Source: Iodobacter violaceini (GTDB lineage Bacteria > Pseudomonadota > Gammaproteobacteria > Burkholderiales > Chitinibacteraceae). Taken from it: a DNA stretch of 64,000 bases. The notes below the pieces were generated by a model. The model did no database searches, was not told the origin of the DNA, and saw only the letters and a program-made list of their open reading frames with translations. The stretch is taken from contig NZ_JAAOLX010000004.1 in the NCBI RefSeq assembly GCF_011601265.1, positions 186,001 through 250,000 of the forward strand. Direction: 5' to 3'. A program made the position numbers and the translations under genes. Shown piece after piece: positions 8,916 to 18,972 of this stretch (positions are counted from its first letter, which is position 1; every line of letters begins with the position of its first letter).

Positions 8916-9719
8916 TCAAAGTAAGCGATGCGTTAAGGCGGGCAGGATGCGCCTTACTCTGTCCATCTGGCTGGCTTTTAATTCGGCCATCACCACGCCT
9001 TCGCCGCTGGCCTGGCAGGCCAGAACCTTGCCCCAAGGATCAATCAGCATGCTGTGGCCAAAGGTATGGCGGCCGGTCATATGCTCACCACCTTGCCCTG
9101 ATGCAATCACATAGCATTGGTTTTCGATGGCACGGGCACGCAGCAATACTTCCCAATGTGCCTCGCCCGTGGTTTGGGTAAACGCTGCAGGCAGGATGAT
9201 AAAATCAACCGGCAACATGGCACGGAAAAACTCAGGGAAACGCAAATCGTAGCAAACCGATAAGCCGATCCGGCCAAAGGGCGTATCAAAAGCCACCGGC
9301 TGCTGCCCTGCTAAAATCGTATCGGCCTCGCGAAAGCACTCCGTGCCGTTATCAAAACCAAATAAATGCATTTTGTCGTAGCGCGCCACGCACTCGCCTG
9401 CCGGTGAATACACCAGGCAGCTGTTATTAACACGGCTTACATCAGCACAAGTCAGGGGCACGGTGCCACCCACCAGCCACACGCCATATTCTTTGGCGGC
9501 AGCGGCTAAAAAACTTTGAATGGGCCCGTTTCCAAATGCTTCTTTAACCGCCACTTTGTCCGTATCTTTATTGCCCATAATCGCAAAATATTCGGGCAGA
9601 ACGATCAGCTGAGCACCGGCATTTGCAGCATTTTTAATCAAGCGCGCTGCACTGGCTAAGTTAGCCGCCACGTCGGGCCCTGATACCATTTGAATGGCTG
9701 CGGCAAGTAAAGTATTCAT
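8916..9719 (-). CDS. Carbon-nitrogen hydrolase (nitrilase superfamily), Nit1/Nit2-like amidase
   Basis: 267-residue cytosolic C-N hydrolase with the complete catalytic triad: Glu in LPEYFAIMG (about residue 43), Lys in YDKMHLFGF (about 117) and Cys in LSVCYDLRFPEFFRAM (about 154). The ARYDKMHLF plus CYDLRFPE signature matches the subgroup of deaminated glutathione amidase (NitA/Nit1) and omega-amidase (Nit2). The AGGAAAA ribosome site supports the ATG at 9719. The gene starts 17 bases after yhdP, so the two are probably cotranscribed. A metabolite-repair role is inferred from the family; the substrate is not fixed by sequence. Confidence 0.9.
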   Translation of the reverse strand: MNTLLAAAIQMVSGPDVAANLASAARLIKNAANAGAQLIVLPEYFAIMGNKDTDKVAVKEAFGNGPIQSFLAAAAKEYGVWLVGGTVPLTCADVSRVNNSCLVYSPAGECVARYDKMHLFGFDNGTECFREADTILAGQQPVAFDTPFGRIGLSVCYDLRFPEFFRAMLPVDFIILPAAFTQTTGEAHWEVLLRARAIENQCYVIASGQGGEHMTGRHTFGHSMLIDPWGKVLACQASGEGVVMAELKASQMDRVRRILPALTHRLL

Positions 9720-9736
9720 TTTTCCTCGCTCAATTT

Positions 9737-12700
9737 CTATTTTCTATTAAAGGGCATGCGTGACATGGGGCTGCTTACACTTTTAATTTGCGGGTCCAGC
9801 ATACTGCCTGTGATGTCGTATTCGTAAGCCACCAGCTGACCAAGCGGATCTTTTAATACACGCTGCAATAAAAAGGTAGCCACACCAATCACGGGATTAA
9901 TAATCGTGGTGGCCACCGCCACACTGTCGCCAATCACCGGCACAATCCGTACACGTAAATTTTGTGTGGCAGCCATAAAGTTAGCGTCGCCCCTGAATAA
10001 AACCTGCGCGGCAGGGCCGGCAATCACCAGGTTATCGGTGCGTGCCACGCCCCGGTCGATCACGCTGTCCCCACGGATAGAATCAAATTCAAAGCCTTCA
10101 GAAAATACATCTCTGAAATCAAGCTGCACGCGGCGGGCCAGTGATTGCAGGCTGAGAATCGATAATAAGCGTCCTACGCCCGGATCAACCTTAGCAAACT
10201 GCCCTGCCTCCACATCCACGCGCAATTTACCTTGCAAAGTTGACAGATCAGGCGGGAACAGCTCGCCATCCCATGCCACATCGCCACTGAGCTTTGCGGG
10301 AGCACGGCGCATCGTATCCGGTACACCAAGACGGGTCAGCAATTTACCGAGGTTTTCAGTTTCAATCGCAAAATTGCCGCTGATTCTGCCCGGTGATTTA
10401 TCCCAAACGCCACTCATATTCAGCTTGCCATCGGGGTTGCTGATATTCACGCCGCTTAAACGCCAGTTTTCCCCCTGCTGCACCGCATCGACTTCCAGCT
10501 TGCCCAGCTGTAAATTTTTATAGCGAAAATCATTCACTTGCAAATCAAGCGCAGGCAACTGTTGCAATGGCGATGCCAGCTGCACCGCACCGTAAGTTTG
10601 AAAAGGCAGCCACAGCTTGCTCAAGCGGCTGCTGAGCTTGCCTTTTTCGTGGCCATTCCAGTCAAAAGTACCAGCCAGCTCCTGGCTCTCAATACTGCCC
10701 TTCCAGAGCAATTCATTTTGCTCCTGAGCCTTAATCCGCACATCGATCAGGCGCCTGCCCCAGCTCAATACACGGCCAAAACGTAAATCCACACTCAAAG
10801 GCCCCGGGCGGCTGCCCGTCTGATCGCCGATCAGCTCATCAGTCAGAGCCAGCCAGCTTTGCACATTTAATTCTGGCAGGCCGCCGCTGATATGGATGCC
10901 TGCTTTAGGCATGGCGGGTAATACCCCCGAGCCCAGCATAATTTGCCCCTGCAGCTTATTGCCTAAGGATAATTGCCCTTGCAAGCTTCTGTCGTAAGCA
11001 AACTCGAGCAAACCAGGGTCATGAGCATTGCCGCTTAAACGCAGGCGCAGCGGCCGGCTATCCCCGCCGTTTTTAGCCAGTGGCGCAGGCAAATCCACAC
11101 TTAAACCCTGCAATGGCGATTGAATGCTGAGTGTGTACTGAGCCTGCCCTGTGCTTAAGCTGGCCTGATAAGGCACTTTTCCGTGCAGACGTTGTTTAAA
11201 CGGCACACCATAGCGATCGGCCACGTCATGAATATCAGCCTGCCCGGCCATATTCAGCAGCAATGCGCCCTGGGCATTGCTTGCACCGGAAAGCTTCACC
11301 CCTCCCCCCAGGGCCTGGGCTTTTGCGTCTTTAATGGTCAGCGACTGCTCAGTAAAGCCAATCTTTCCATCGGCTTTAGTCAGGAGCGGAACCGCCCCGC
11401 CAAAATCGAGTTTATTTCCCGAAAAGCGGTACTCACCCAGAATCTTGCTGGCATCGGTGTTTTCCAATGGCAGGGCTAATTGCAAGCTCAGCTCGCCATC
11501 CCCTTCCGCTTTCAAATCATCAATAAAGCCTTCGGTACTCTGCTTAACCGGGCTTTGGTGTACAAAACGTAAAAACTCCTGAGTTGCCCCCTGCGCCTTG
11601 CCTTTGACATTCAGCATAGGAGACAGCGTATCCATCTCAGGAATTGATACCGCCACATCATGCAAATTTACGGCAAAGATTTTGCCCTTACTGGCCCTGA
11701 TATCCATCGCCGCGCCATGAAAATCAAGAAACGCATCGATATGCTCAATCGCAGGCCAGTCATCGGCATAAGACAAGGCCACATCTTTCGCATCTGCCGT
11801 GATTCTGAACACGCCGTCTTTAGGGTTACGGAAAGGAAAGTTTTCTAAATTGCCACGTAATTCGGCCCGTCCATTTACGGCTTTACCGCTAAGCAAGGAT
11901 GTTTTCAGCCATGCCAGCGTTTCATCCCCTGCGGCGCGGGGCAAATACAAGTAAGCACGCTTGGCTTGCAGCTCGCGAATATCGCCTTTTAAATTCAGAT
12001 TTCCCAGCCCCTTACCCGGCCAGATATATTGCGCACTGGCGCGTAAATTTGTATCTGCATTGGCCAGCTCAGCCTGTGGCACATCCAGCTTCCACCCTCC
12101 TGCTTCCCGCTGCCATGCCAGAGTAAAACTTGAGCGGTCAAAATGCAGCGGCTCAACAAATTGCGAGGGCATAGTCAGTGATAAATCACGGCTGCCAATC
12201 GTGGCTTTGCCGGTGTCCTGATCCAGCCTGGCTTTCAAATCAAAGCGCCCTAAGAATGGCAGCCCCTGTTGCGGCAGAGCCAGCTCCAGCGCTTTGGCCT
12301 CTATTTCAGCACCATATATTTTTGCTTTTTGCCACGGCCCTTGCCAGTTAAGTGTCAGCTGATCAATCCGGCCCTTCATTCCCGCATCCTGATACGCTGC
12401 CGGCAGCCATGCAGAAAGGGCACCCAGGCCGTTCAAACTTAAAGACTGCAGCGCAAGGCTCTGCTTGGCTGAACGATCGCGCTGGTAATCGAGGCGGCAG
12501 TTTTGGCAAAGATCACCACTGGCCGTGGCTATATGGGCCGCTTTGAAACGTAAAGACTGCTGCTCCTGATCATCCTGCCAGACAAAACCCCCTTCAAAAG
12601 CAGGCAAAAACAAAGCCTGCGGGGCATCAGGCCAGGCCAGCACTAAATTGTTTATTTTTAATTTGGCATCAATTTTTTCAAACTTGCCCCTGGCAAAATG

Positions 12701-13525
12701 CACGCTGCCCCTCAGCCCGCCATCCCCTTCTGCCTGAGTGAACCATTGCGCCTCTCGGGGCAATCTTTGCGCCAGTTGTTGCAAATCCACACGAGGCATA
12801 TCCATTGTCAGCAGCCCGGACCAGTTCCGCAGCTCGCCCACATCCTGACCACGCCAGTTTCCTGATAAGGAAAAAGCATCGGATACCACTTTAGGCGGCA
12901 AGACAGTAAGCTCAAAACGATGGCTGCCAAAACGCTGTTTGATATCCAGATCAAAATTAGAAAAAACCTGCTCGCCTGTGTGGCTTTGCTCATCCAGGTA
13001 GTTTAATTTGCCATCGCTGATTTTGAGCTCGCCCTGCGCCAGCAGCCAGTTCATAAACCGGTTCTCGTTTTTACCCGCACCCGCTTTCAGCGGAAAACCC
13101 GCCACAAACCACTGCCCGGCCTGATCACGGCGCAGATTTAAATGAGGGGAAACGGTAGCTAAGCGGCTAAACAACAGCTCGCCGCGCAGCAGCGTCCACC
13201 ACGACAAATCAGCATCAGCCGACGTGAGCTGCAGGCCGGCCTGCCCGGCTCCGGACACTTTAAAATGATCAACGCGGATATAAGGATGAATGCCCCGCCA
13301 GCCGCCGGACAAACGCCCCATTTCAATCTGGCTGCCGGTGGCATCAACCAGCTTTTGCACCAGCCATGGCCGGTATTCATCAAGACGGGGCAGCACATAA
13401 AACTGCCAGGCCAGCACCACGGAGCAAAAAATCAGGCCGACACCCGCCAGCACCCGCAGTAAAGCGCGGCAATGCCAGCGAAAAAATAAAGAAAAACGTT
13501 GCAGTAGCTTAGAAAAAACAGGCAT
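9737..13525 (-). CDS. yhdP: YhdP family AsmA-like envelope protein
   Basis: 1262-residue protein matching the YhdP family in length and order. It has an N-terminal membrane helix (about residues 20-45, LRVLAGVGLIFCSVVLAWQF), a long beta-rich periplasmic body with the DUF3971 region, and an AsmA-like C-terminal region (GVGRLLSILSLQSLARR, about 1120-1140, then VRIVPVIGDSVAVATTIINPVIGVATFLLQ). In E. coli YhdP, with TamB and YdbH, bridges inner and outer membranes and moves phospholipids. It heads a minus-strand run with the nitrilase and tldD and is divergent from glnE. The start has only a weak ribosome site but gives the expected signal anchor. Confidence 0.93.
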   Translation of the reverse strand: MPVFSKLLQRFSLFFRWHCRALLRVLAGVGLIFCSVVLAWQFYVLPRLDEYRPWLVQKLVDATGSQIEMGRLSGGWRGIHPYIRVDHFKVSGAGQAGLQLTSADADLSWWTLLRGELLFSRLATVSPHLNLRRDQAGQWFVAGFPLKAGAGKNENRFMNWLLAQGELKISDGKLNYLDEQSHTGEQVFSNFDLDIKQRFGSHRFELTVLPPKVVSDAFSLSGNWRGQDVGELRNWSGLLTMDMPRVDLQQLAQRLPREAQWFTQAEGDGGLRGSVHFARGKFEKIDAKLKINNLVLAWPDAPQALFLPAFEGGFVWQDDQEQQSLRFKAAHIATASGDLCQNCRLDYQRDRSAKQSLALQSLSLNGLGALSAWLPAAYQDAGMKGRIDQLTLNWQGPWQKAKIYGAEIEAKALELALPQQGLPFLGRFDLKARLDQDTGKATIGSRDLSLTMPSQFVEPLHFDRSSFTLAWQREAGGWKLDVPQAELANADTNLRASAQYIWPGKGLGNLNLKGDIRELQAKRAYLYLPRAAGDETLAWLKTSLLSGKAVNGRAELRGNLENFPFRNPKDGVFRITADAKDVALSYADDWPAIEHIDAFLDFHGAAMDIRASKGKIFAVNLHDVAVSIPEMDTLSPMLNVKGKAQGATQEFLRFVHQSPVKQSTEGFIDDLKAEGDGELSLQLALPLENTDASKILGEYRFSGNKLDFGGAVPLLTKADGKIGFTEQSLTIKDAKAQALGGGVKLSGASNAQGALLLNMAGQADIHDVADRYGVPFKQRLHGKVPYQASLSTGQAQYTLSIQSPLQGLSVDLPAPLAKNGGDSRPLRLRLSGNAHDPGLLEFAYDRSLQGQLSLGNKLQGQIMLGSGVLPAMPKAGIHISGGLPELNVQSWLALTDELIGDQTGSRPGPLSVDLRFGRVLSWGRRLIDVRIKAQEQNELLWKGSIESQELAGTFDWNGHEKGKLSSRLSKLWLPFQTYGAVQLASPLQQLPALDLQVNDFRYKNLQLGKLEVDAVQQGENWRLSGVNISNPDGKLNMSGVWDKSPGRISGNFAIETENLGKLLTRLGVPDTMRRAPAKLSGDVAWDGELFPPDLSTLQGKLRVDVEAGQFAKVDPGVGRLLSILSLQSLARRVQLDFRDVFSEGFEFDSIRGDSVIDRGVARTDNLVIAGPAAQVLFRGDANFMAATQNLRVRIVPVIGDSVAVATTIINPVIGVATFLLQRVLKDPLGQLVAYEYDITGSMLDPQIKSVSSPMSRMPFNRK

Positions 13526-13568
13526 TCAGTGTGGCTCGGGCATGCCAAAATCAGGCAGTGCTGTGTTA

Positions 13569-13594
13569 GGCTTTGCTGACACTTGAGCAAAGCC
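13569..13594. promoter_or_regulatory. Perfect inverted repeat in the yhdP-glnE divergent spacer
   Basis: GGCTTTGCT and AGCAAAGCC form a perfect 9-base-pair stem separated by 8 bases. It lies in the 166-base spacer between the divergent yhdP and glnE starts, and no T-tract follows. It may be an operator or a leader hairpin on the yhdP transcript. Confidence 0.4.
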
Positions 13595-13691
13595 AATCGC
13601 TGGAGAAGCATCACGATCGGCTGCAGCTGAGTGTCAAACAGCGCCCTAGGTTAGGGGATACTTGATTTTAACCGTTTTTGAGCCTCCACCG

Positions 13692-16373
13692 ATGACTGAT
13701 CTGACGCAAAGTTCTAAATCCTTACTTGCCCCGGCCTTGGCGCACAGCCGATACCTGCAGCAACTGCTGCTCCGCCACCCCCATCTGGCCGAAGAAACAG
13801 CCGTGCAACTTGCCCAGCCTTACACCCGGCAGATGATGGAAGAGCAGCTCAGCCAGCTGTCCGGCATGGATGATCAGGCTTTAAAACAACGCTTACGCCG
13901 CTTACGCCAGACCGTCATGGCCAGGCTGATCAGCAGAGAGCTGGCCGGGCTGTCCGATCTGACCGAAGTGATGCACACCATCAGTGATTTAGCCGAAGTC
14001 ACACTGGCTACCGCTTTGGCATGGGTATCGCAGCCCGACGCACGTTATGGCCAGCCGACAGGCGAGGAATCCGGGCAGGTTCAGGAGCTCATCATTGTGG
14101 GCATGGGCAAATTAGGCGGGCGCGAGCTGAATGTCTCATCGGATATTGATCTGATCTTTATTTTTCCCGAAGACGGCCAGACCACCGGGCCGCGCAAAAT
14201 CAGTAACTCTGAATACTTTGCCCTGATTGGCAAACGCCTGATTAATCTGATCGGCGAAATCACCGAAGATGGCTTTGTATTCAGAGTGGATATGCGGCTG
14301 CGCCCTTTTGGTGACGTGGGCCCGCTGGCCTGCAGTTTTGCTGCATTAGAAAGCTATTTACTCACCCAGGGCCGCGAGTGGGAGCGCTATGCATGGATCA
14401 AAGCCCGCGCACTCTCAGGCGATGAAGCCGGGCTGATGCAGATGGTGACGCCTTTTGTTTACCGCAAATATCTGGATTATGGCGCGTATCACTCCATGCG
14501 TGAGCTGCACAGCCAGATCCGCCGTGAAGTAGCCCGCAAAGACAAAGTCGACAATATTAAGCTGGGGCCGGGCGGGATTCGTGAGATCGAATTCATCGGC
14601 CAGGTTTTTCAGCTGATCCGGGGCGGGCGCAATAAAATTTTACAGCTGCGCCCAACGCAAGCCATTCTGGATGAGCTGGCTCAGCAAGGCATACTCACCC
14701 ACGCCGCCGTAGCGGAGCTGCAGGAAGCTTACCGCTTCTTACGTAATACCGAACACCGCTTAATGTATCTGGACGATGCACAAACCCAGATGCTGCCTTT
14801 AAATACCGAAGATCAGGCGCGCATCGCGTACAGTATGGGGTTTGCACAGTGGGAGCAATTCAGAGAGCAGCTCACCCTTTACCGCAGCCGCGTCAACCAG
14901 CATTTCGAGCATGTATTTGTTTTGCCCCCGGACGAGGGCGAAGCCCATCCGCAAGCCGCCATCTGGCTTAGCGCACAGGATGGCGACAGCACCGATCTGG
15001 CCTCACTGGGCTTTGAAAACCCGGATGAAATCAACCGCCGGCTTGCCGCCATGCAAAGCAGCAGCCGCTATCAGCAAATGCCTGACCGCTGCCGGAAACG
15101 CATCGACAGCATTCTGCCGCCTTTAATTGAAGTAGCCGCCAGTTTTCATAATCCTGACGCTACGTTCACACGGATTCTCGATTTACTCGAAGCCATCAGC
15201 CGCCGCGAATCTTATCTCGCCCTGCTGGCCGAGCACCCGCGCACACTCAAGCGGCTTGCCAGCCTTTATAGTGCCAGCCCATGGGTTTCACAGTATCTGA
15301 CCCGCCATCCTATTTTGCTGGATGAGCTGCTCGATTTCCGCTTGCTTGAAGAGCAACCGGACTGGCCAAAGCTGGGCAAAATCTTACGCCAGGAGTTAAA
15401 AGATTTAGACGATGACACCGAAGCCAAAATGGATTGCCTGCGCCATTTTCAGCATGCGCAGGTATTCAGACTGGTGTGTCAGGATTTAGACGGTTTACTG
15501 GTTTTAGAAACGGTATCGGATCATTTATCTGATCTGGCCGATTTAATGCTCACCGTAACGCTTGAGCAAGTCTGGCAAGAGCTGCCGAACAAGCACCGCA
15601 GTCATCCGCAGTTTGCGGTTATTGGCTATGGCAAGCTGGGCGGCAAAGAGCTGGGTTTTGCCTCGGATCTGGACATCGTTTACCTCTTTGATGACGATCA
15701 CCCCAACGCGCCCGAAGTCTATGCCAAATACGCCAAACGCGTGGTGAACTGGCTGACCGCGCTGACCCCCGCCGGGCATCTTTACGATATTGATTTGCGC
15801 CTGCGCCCCAATGGCACATCGGGCCTGCTGGTTTCCAGCATTGGCGCATTTGCACAGTATCAGCGCGAATCGGCCTGGGTGTGGGAACACCAGGCGCTGA
15901 CCCGCGCCCGTTATTGCGCCGGTGATCGCATCGTGGGCAATGCTTTTGAGGCCATACGTGAAGATATTTTGCGCACACCCCGTGATTTAACCAAGCTGCG
16001 CAGTGAAGTAAAAACCATGCGGGAGCGCATGCTGGAAACGCATCCGGCGCATGCGGAAGATGTAAAACATGTGCGCGGCGGGATTGTTGATATCGAATTT
16101 ATTATGCAATACCTGATTCTTGCCCACGCCAGTGCGCATCAGGAGTTTTGCCTGAACAGCGGCAATATCGCACTGCTGACCACTGCGGCCCGGCAGGGAT
16201 TAATTCCACTGGAAGCCGCTCAGCTTGCCGCAGATGGCTATCGGGAATTACGCCGCCTGCAGCACAGCAGCCGCCTGAATGGTACCCAGCTTACAAGCAA
16301 AATGCTGGCCCCTATTCAGCCTCAGCTGGCCGCAGTGCGCCTGCTCTGGAAAACATTATTCGGGGAGGATTAA
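13692..16373 (+). CDS. glnE: Bifunctional glutamine synthetase adenylyltransferase/adenylyl-removing enzyme
   Basis: GlnE controls glutamine synthetase by adding AMP to, or removing it from, its tyrosine, in response to PII. The 893-residue product has two nucleotidyltransferase domains: N-terminal with GMGKLGGRELNVSSDIDL (about residue 140) and C-terminal with GYGKLGGKELGFASDLDI (about 650). Each is followed by a helical GlnD/GlnE-type bundle (GPGGIREIEFIGQVFQL; VRGGIVDIEFIMQYLIL). The duplicated architecture and length are those of complete GlnE. The ATG at 13692 was preferred to an upstream in-frame TTG because it begins the usual N-terminus. Its ribosome site is weak. Confidence 0.96.
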   Translation: MTDLTQSSKSLLAPALAHSRYLQQLLLRHPHLAEETAVQLAQPYTRQMMEEQLSQLSGMDDQALKQRLRRLRQTVMARLISRELAGLSDLTEVMHTISDLAEVTLATALAWVSQPDARYGQPTGEESGQVQELIIVGMGKLGGRELNVSSDIDLIFIFPEDGQTTGPRKISNSEYFALIGKRLINLIGEITEDGFVFRVDMRLRPFGDVGPLACSFAALESYLLTQGREWERYAWIKARALSGDEAGLMQMVTPFVYRKYLDYGAYHSMRELHSQIRREVARKDKVDNIKLGPGGIREIEFIGQVFQLIRGGRNKILQLRPTQAILDELAQQGILTHAAVAELQEAYRFLRNTEHRLMYLDDAQTQMLPLNTEDQARIAYSMGFAQWEQFREQLTLYRSRVNQHFEHVFVLPPDEGEAHPQAAIWLSAQDGDSTDLASLGFENPDEINRRLAAMQSSSRYQQMPDRCRKRIDSILPPLIEVAASFHNPDATFTRILDLLEAISRRESYLALLAEHPRTLKRLASLYSASPWVSQYLTRHPILLDELLDFRLLEEQPDWPKLGKILRQELKDLDDDTEAKMDCLRHFQHAQVFRLVCQDLDGLLVLETVSDHLSDLADLMLTVTLEQVWQELPNKHRSHPQFAVIGYGKLGGKELGFASDLDIVYLFDDDHPNAPEVYAKYAKRVVNWLTALTPAGHLYDIDLRLRPNGTSGLLVSSIGAFAQYQRESAWVWEHQALTRARYCAGDRIVGNAFEAIREDILRTPRDLTKLRSEVKTMRERMLETHPAHAEDVKHVRGGIVDIEFIMQYLILAHASAHQEFCLNSGNIALLTTAARQGLIPLEAAQLAADGYRELRRLQHSSRLNGTQLTSKMLAPIQPQLAAVRLLWKTLFGED

Positions 16374-16387
16374 AACAGGAAGACAAA

Positions 16388-16420
16388 AGACGGGCAAAGC
16401 AGCTGCTCGTCTTATTACTT
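16388..16420 (+). terminator. Probable terminator after glnE
   Basis: AGACGGGCA pairs with TGCTCGTCT (9 pairs, one G-T) around a short loop and is followed by TATTACTTTTC. It starts 15 bases after the glnE stop. The T-tract is interrupted, so it is called with moderate confidence. Confidence 0.55.
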
Positions 16421-16437
16421 TTCAAACATAAACCGCG

Positions 16438-16914
16438 CTATATTTGATGCTCATTGGCACTTGCATCCGGGAAAGCAGCAAAGCTGACCGCTGCAGCGCC
16501 ATTGGGCAGGTAATCCGCCAGCAAATACGCCTCTTCGCGTATCCGCCCCATCAGAGCCACAACGTGATCCGGCTGTAAACCCACTTCAAACCAGAATTCT
16601 TTGCGCCAGACAGGATTAAGCCCCACATCCCCTCCCGGCTCCAGCTCGCTCACGGATGCCTGACGAAATGCAAAACCCAAGGCCGCTAAAAAGTCAGCAA
16701 ACTCAGGCCCGCTATCGCTCACCTCAAGCACAAACGCAGCCATCCCTGGTGCCACTTGCTGTAAGTTTACATAGATATGAGTATGGAAAGGCCGCTGCAC
16801 CGTTTGCATACACTGAGTGCAAAAAAAACCGGAACGTGGTGCATATTCGCTTTCATCTGCATAAGTATCAGCAATTGGTAAGACGGGATGCCCACAACTA
16901 TGATACGAATCCAC
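16438..16914 (-). CDS. Hypothetical protein with CGH/CxxC zinc-like motif
   Basis: I do not recognise this 158-residue protein. I chose a GTG start at 16914 (VDSYHSCGHPVLPIADTY), which has a GAAAGG ribosome site 6 bases upstream. A longer in-frame reading to 17016 would run through the aspS terminator and is unlikely. The N-terminus has SCGHP and, about 28 residues later, FFCTQCMQTVQRPFHTHIYV, a CxxC with nearby histidines that could bind zinc. The remainder is a soluble alpha/beta pattern with no membrane segments. It ends 64 bases from the convergent glnE stop. No function is assigned. Confidence 0.65.
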   Translation of the reverse strand: MDSYHSCGHPVLPIADTYADESEYAPRSGFFCTQCMQTVQRPFHTHIYVNLQQVAPGMAAFVLEVSDSGPEFADFLAALGFAFRQASVSELEPGGDVGLNPVWRKEFWFEVGLQPDHVVALMGRIREEAYLLADYLPNGAAAVSFAAFPDASANEHQI

Positions 16915-16976
16915 ACTAAACCTTTCATTAGAAAGCAATAAATATAATGATACGCTTTCATACCCGCGCTGGGGCA

Positions 16977-17012
16977 AAAAAAAAAGCACCTGCATGTGCA
17001 GGTGCTTTTTTG
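16977..17012 (-). terminator. aspS terminator
   Basis: Stem AGCACCTGCA / TGCAGGTGCT with a short loop, flanked by T-tracts on both strands (seven T on one side, ten A on the other). It lies just downstream of the aspS stop at 17028, and could act in both directions. Confidence 0.85.
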
Positions 17013-17027
17013 GCAAAGCGATGAAGA

Positions 17028-18833
17028 TCAGCTTGCTGCGACTTCTGCCTTCTGACGCAGGCGGATATGCAATTCACGCAGTTGTTTTTCATCCACGCTA
17101 TTTGGCGCATCGGTCAGTAAACACTGAGCACGTTGTGTTTTAGGGAAGGCGATCACATCACGGATAGATTCCGCACCCACCATTAAAGTCACCAAACGAT
17201 CCAGACCAAAGGCTAAACCACCGTGCGGAGGCGCACCAAACTGCAGGTTTTCTAACAAGAAGCCAAACTTGTTTTGTGCTTCTTCAGCATCAATTTTCAG
17301 CGCGCGGAATACTTTAGATTGCATTTCTTCGCGGTAAATACGGATAGAGCCGCCACCGATTTCAGAGCCGTTCAGCACCATATCGTAGGCTTTAGCGATA
17401 CATGCGCCCGGATTGGTATCGAGCATATCTTCGTGGCCGTCTTGCGGTGCAGTAAACGGATGGTGACATGCAGTCCAGCGATCGGCTTCTTCGTCGTGCT
17501 CGAACATTGGGAAATCAATCACCCACATTGGCTTCCAGCCCTGAGCGAAGTAACCACCTGCCTCGCCCTTCTCGTGGCCAATCTTAATCCGCAATGCACC
17601 AATCGCCTCGTTCACCACCTTGGCTTTATCCGCGCCAAAGAAAATCAGATCGCCATCAGTTGCACCCGTGCGGGCGATAATTTCTTTCAGAGCGGCTTCA
17701 GACAGGTTTTTAACAATCGGAGATTGCAGACCAGAGTGCTCGTCATTGGTCAGCTTGGTTACATCATTTACTTTGATGTAAGCCAGACCCTTGGCACCGT
17801 AAATCGCCACAAACTTGGTGTATTCGTCGATTTCCTTACGGCTGAGTGCAGCACCACCCGGTACACGTAAACCCACCACGCGGCCGTTGGCCATTTCTGC
17901 AGCAGAGCGGAATACTTTGAATTCTTCCGTCTTCATCAGATCGGTCAGCTCAACAAACTTCAAAGTCACACGCAGATCAGGCTTATCCGAGCCGTAGTAA
18001 TACATGGCATCGGCGTAAGTCATACGCGGGAAATCGGTCAGCTCAACGCCGATCCCTTCTTTAAATACGTGCTTGGCCATCGATTCGGTGATGTCCATGA
18101 TTTCGTGTTCATTCAGGAACGATGTTTCGATATCGATCTGGGTGAATTCCGGCTGACGGTCTGCGCGCAAATCTTCATCACGGAAGCATTTTACAATTTG
18201 GTAGTAGCGATCAAAACCCGCCACCATCAGCAATTGTTTAAAGAGCTGTGGAGATTGCGGCAAAGCAAAAAACTGACCGTCGTGCACACGGCTAGGCACC
18301 AGATAATCGCGTGCGCCTTCTGGCGTGGAACGGGTCAGCATCGGGGTTTCGATATCAATAAAGCCACGGCTGTCCAAGTAATTACGGATCAGCATGGCGA
18401 TGCGATAGCGCAGGCGCAGATTTTTTTGCATCACCGGACGACGCAGGTCGATTACACGGTTTTGCAGGCGCACGTTTTCAGAGAGATTTTCATCATCGAT
18501 CTGGAACGGTGGCGTTACCGCTGTATTCAGAATTTTGATTTCAGTGGCAACAATTTCAATTTCGCCAGAAATCAGGTTTTTATTAGCTGCGCCTTCCGGG
18601 CGGGCACGTACCAGACCGGTGATTTCCAGAACGTATTCATTACGTGAGGAATCCGCAGTGGTAAAAGCTTCCGGGGTATCCGGGTTGATCACAACCTGTA
18701 CCAAACCTTCACGATCACGCAGGTCGATAAAAATCACACCACCATGATCACGACGACGATGCGCCCAACCTTTAATGGTGACGGTTTGCCCGAGGTAGCG
18801 GGCATCAATTAGACCACAGTAATCTGTACGCAT
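17028..18833 (-). CDS. aspS: Aspartyl-tRNA synthetase
   Basis: 601-residue class II aminoacyl-tRNA synthetase charging tRNA-Asp. The N-terminal OB-fold anticodon-binding domain ([20 protein letters not shown], about residues 22-41) is followed by class II motif 1 (about 140-165), motif 2 ([18 protein letters not shown], about 216-233), the GAD insertion domain (about 280-410) and motif 3 ([15 protein letters not shown], about 550). The length fits the bacterial-type enzyme. Whether it also charges tRNA-Asn cannot be decided by eye. It lies downstream of fmdB and a DUF502 gene on the same strand, a usual betaproteobacterial grouping. Confidence 0.97.
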   Translation of the reverse strand: MRTDYCGLIDARYLGQTVTIKGWAHRRRDHGGVIFIDLRDREGLVQVVINPDTPEAFTTADSSRNEYVLEITGLVRARPEGAANKNLISGEIEIVATEIKILNTAVTPPFQIDDENLSENVRLQNRVIDLRRPVMQKNLRLRYRIAMLIRNYLDSRGFIDIETPMLTRSTPEGARDYLVPSRVHDGQFFALPQSPQLFKQLLMVAGFDRYYQIVKCFRDEDLRADRQPEFTQIDIETSFLNEHEIMDITESMAKHVFKEGIGVELTDFPRMTYADAMYYYGSDKPDLRVTLKFVELTDLMKTEEFKVFRSAAEMANGRVVGLRVPGGAALSRKEIDEYTKFVAIYGAKGLAYIKVNDVTKLTNDEHSGLQSPIVKNLSEAALKEIIARTGATDGDLIFFGADKAKVVNEAIGALRIKIGHEKGEAGGYFAQGWKPMWVIDFPMFEHDEEADRWTACHHPFTAPQDGHEDMLDTNPGACIAKAYDMVLNGSEIGGGSIRIYREEMQSKVFRALKIDAEEAQNKFGFLLENLQFGAPPHGGLAFGLDRLVTLMVGAESIRDVIAFPKTQRAQCLLTDAPNSVDEKQLRELHIRLRQKAEVAAS

Positions 18834-18972
18834 TTAGTTTTCTCTTTGATTTAATCAGTGTTAATCATGCTGGCAAGTGATTGAAAAAGCCAAGGATAAG
18901 AAAAAAAAGCCCTGAGCGAATAAGGCAATCGCTGCAAGCCATTTTTAACGCCATCTTTGGCCCTGTACCGGA

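Noticed and set aside
16915-17016. Longer N-terminus for the hypothetical protein at 16438
   Set aside because: It would start inside the aspS terminator stem and translate the hairpin; the GTG at 16914 has a proper ribosome site.
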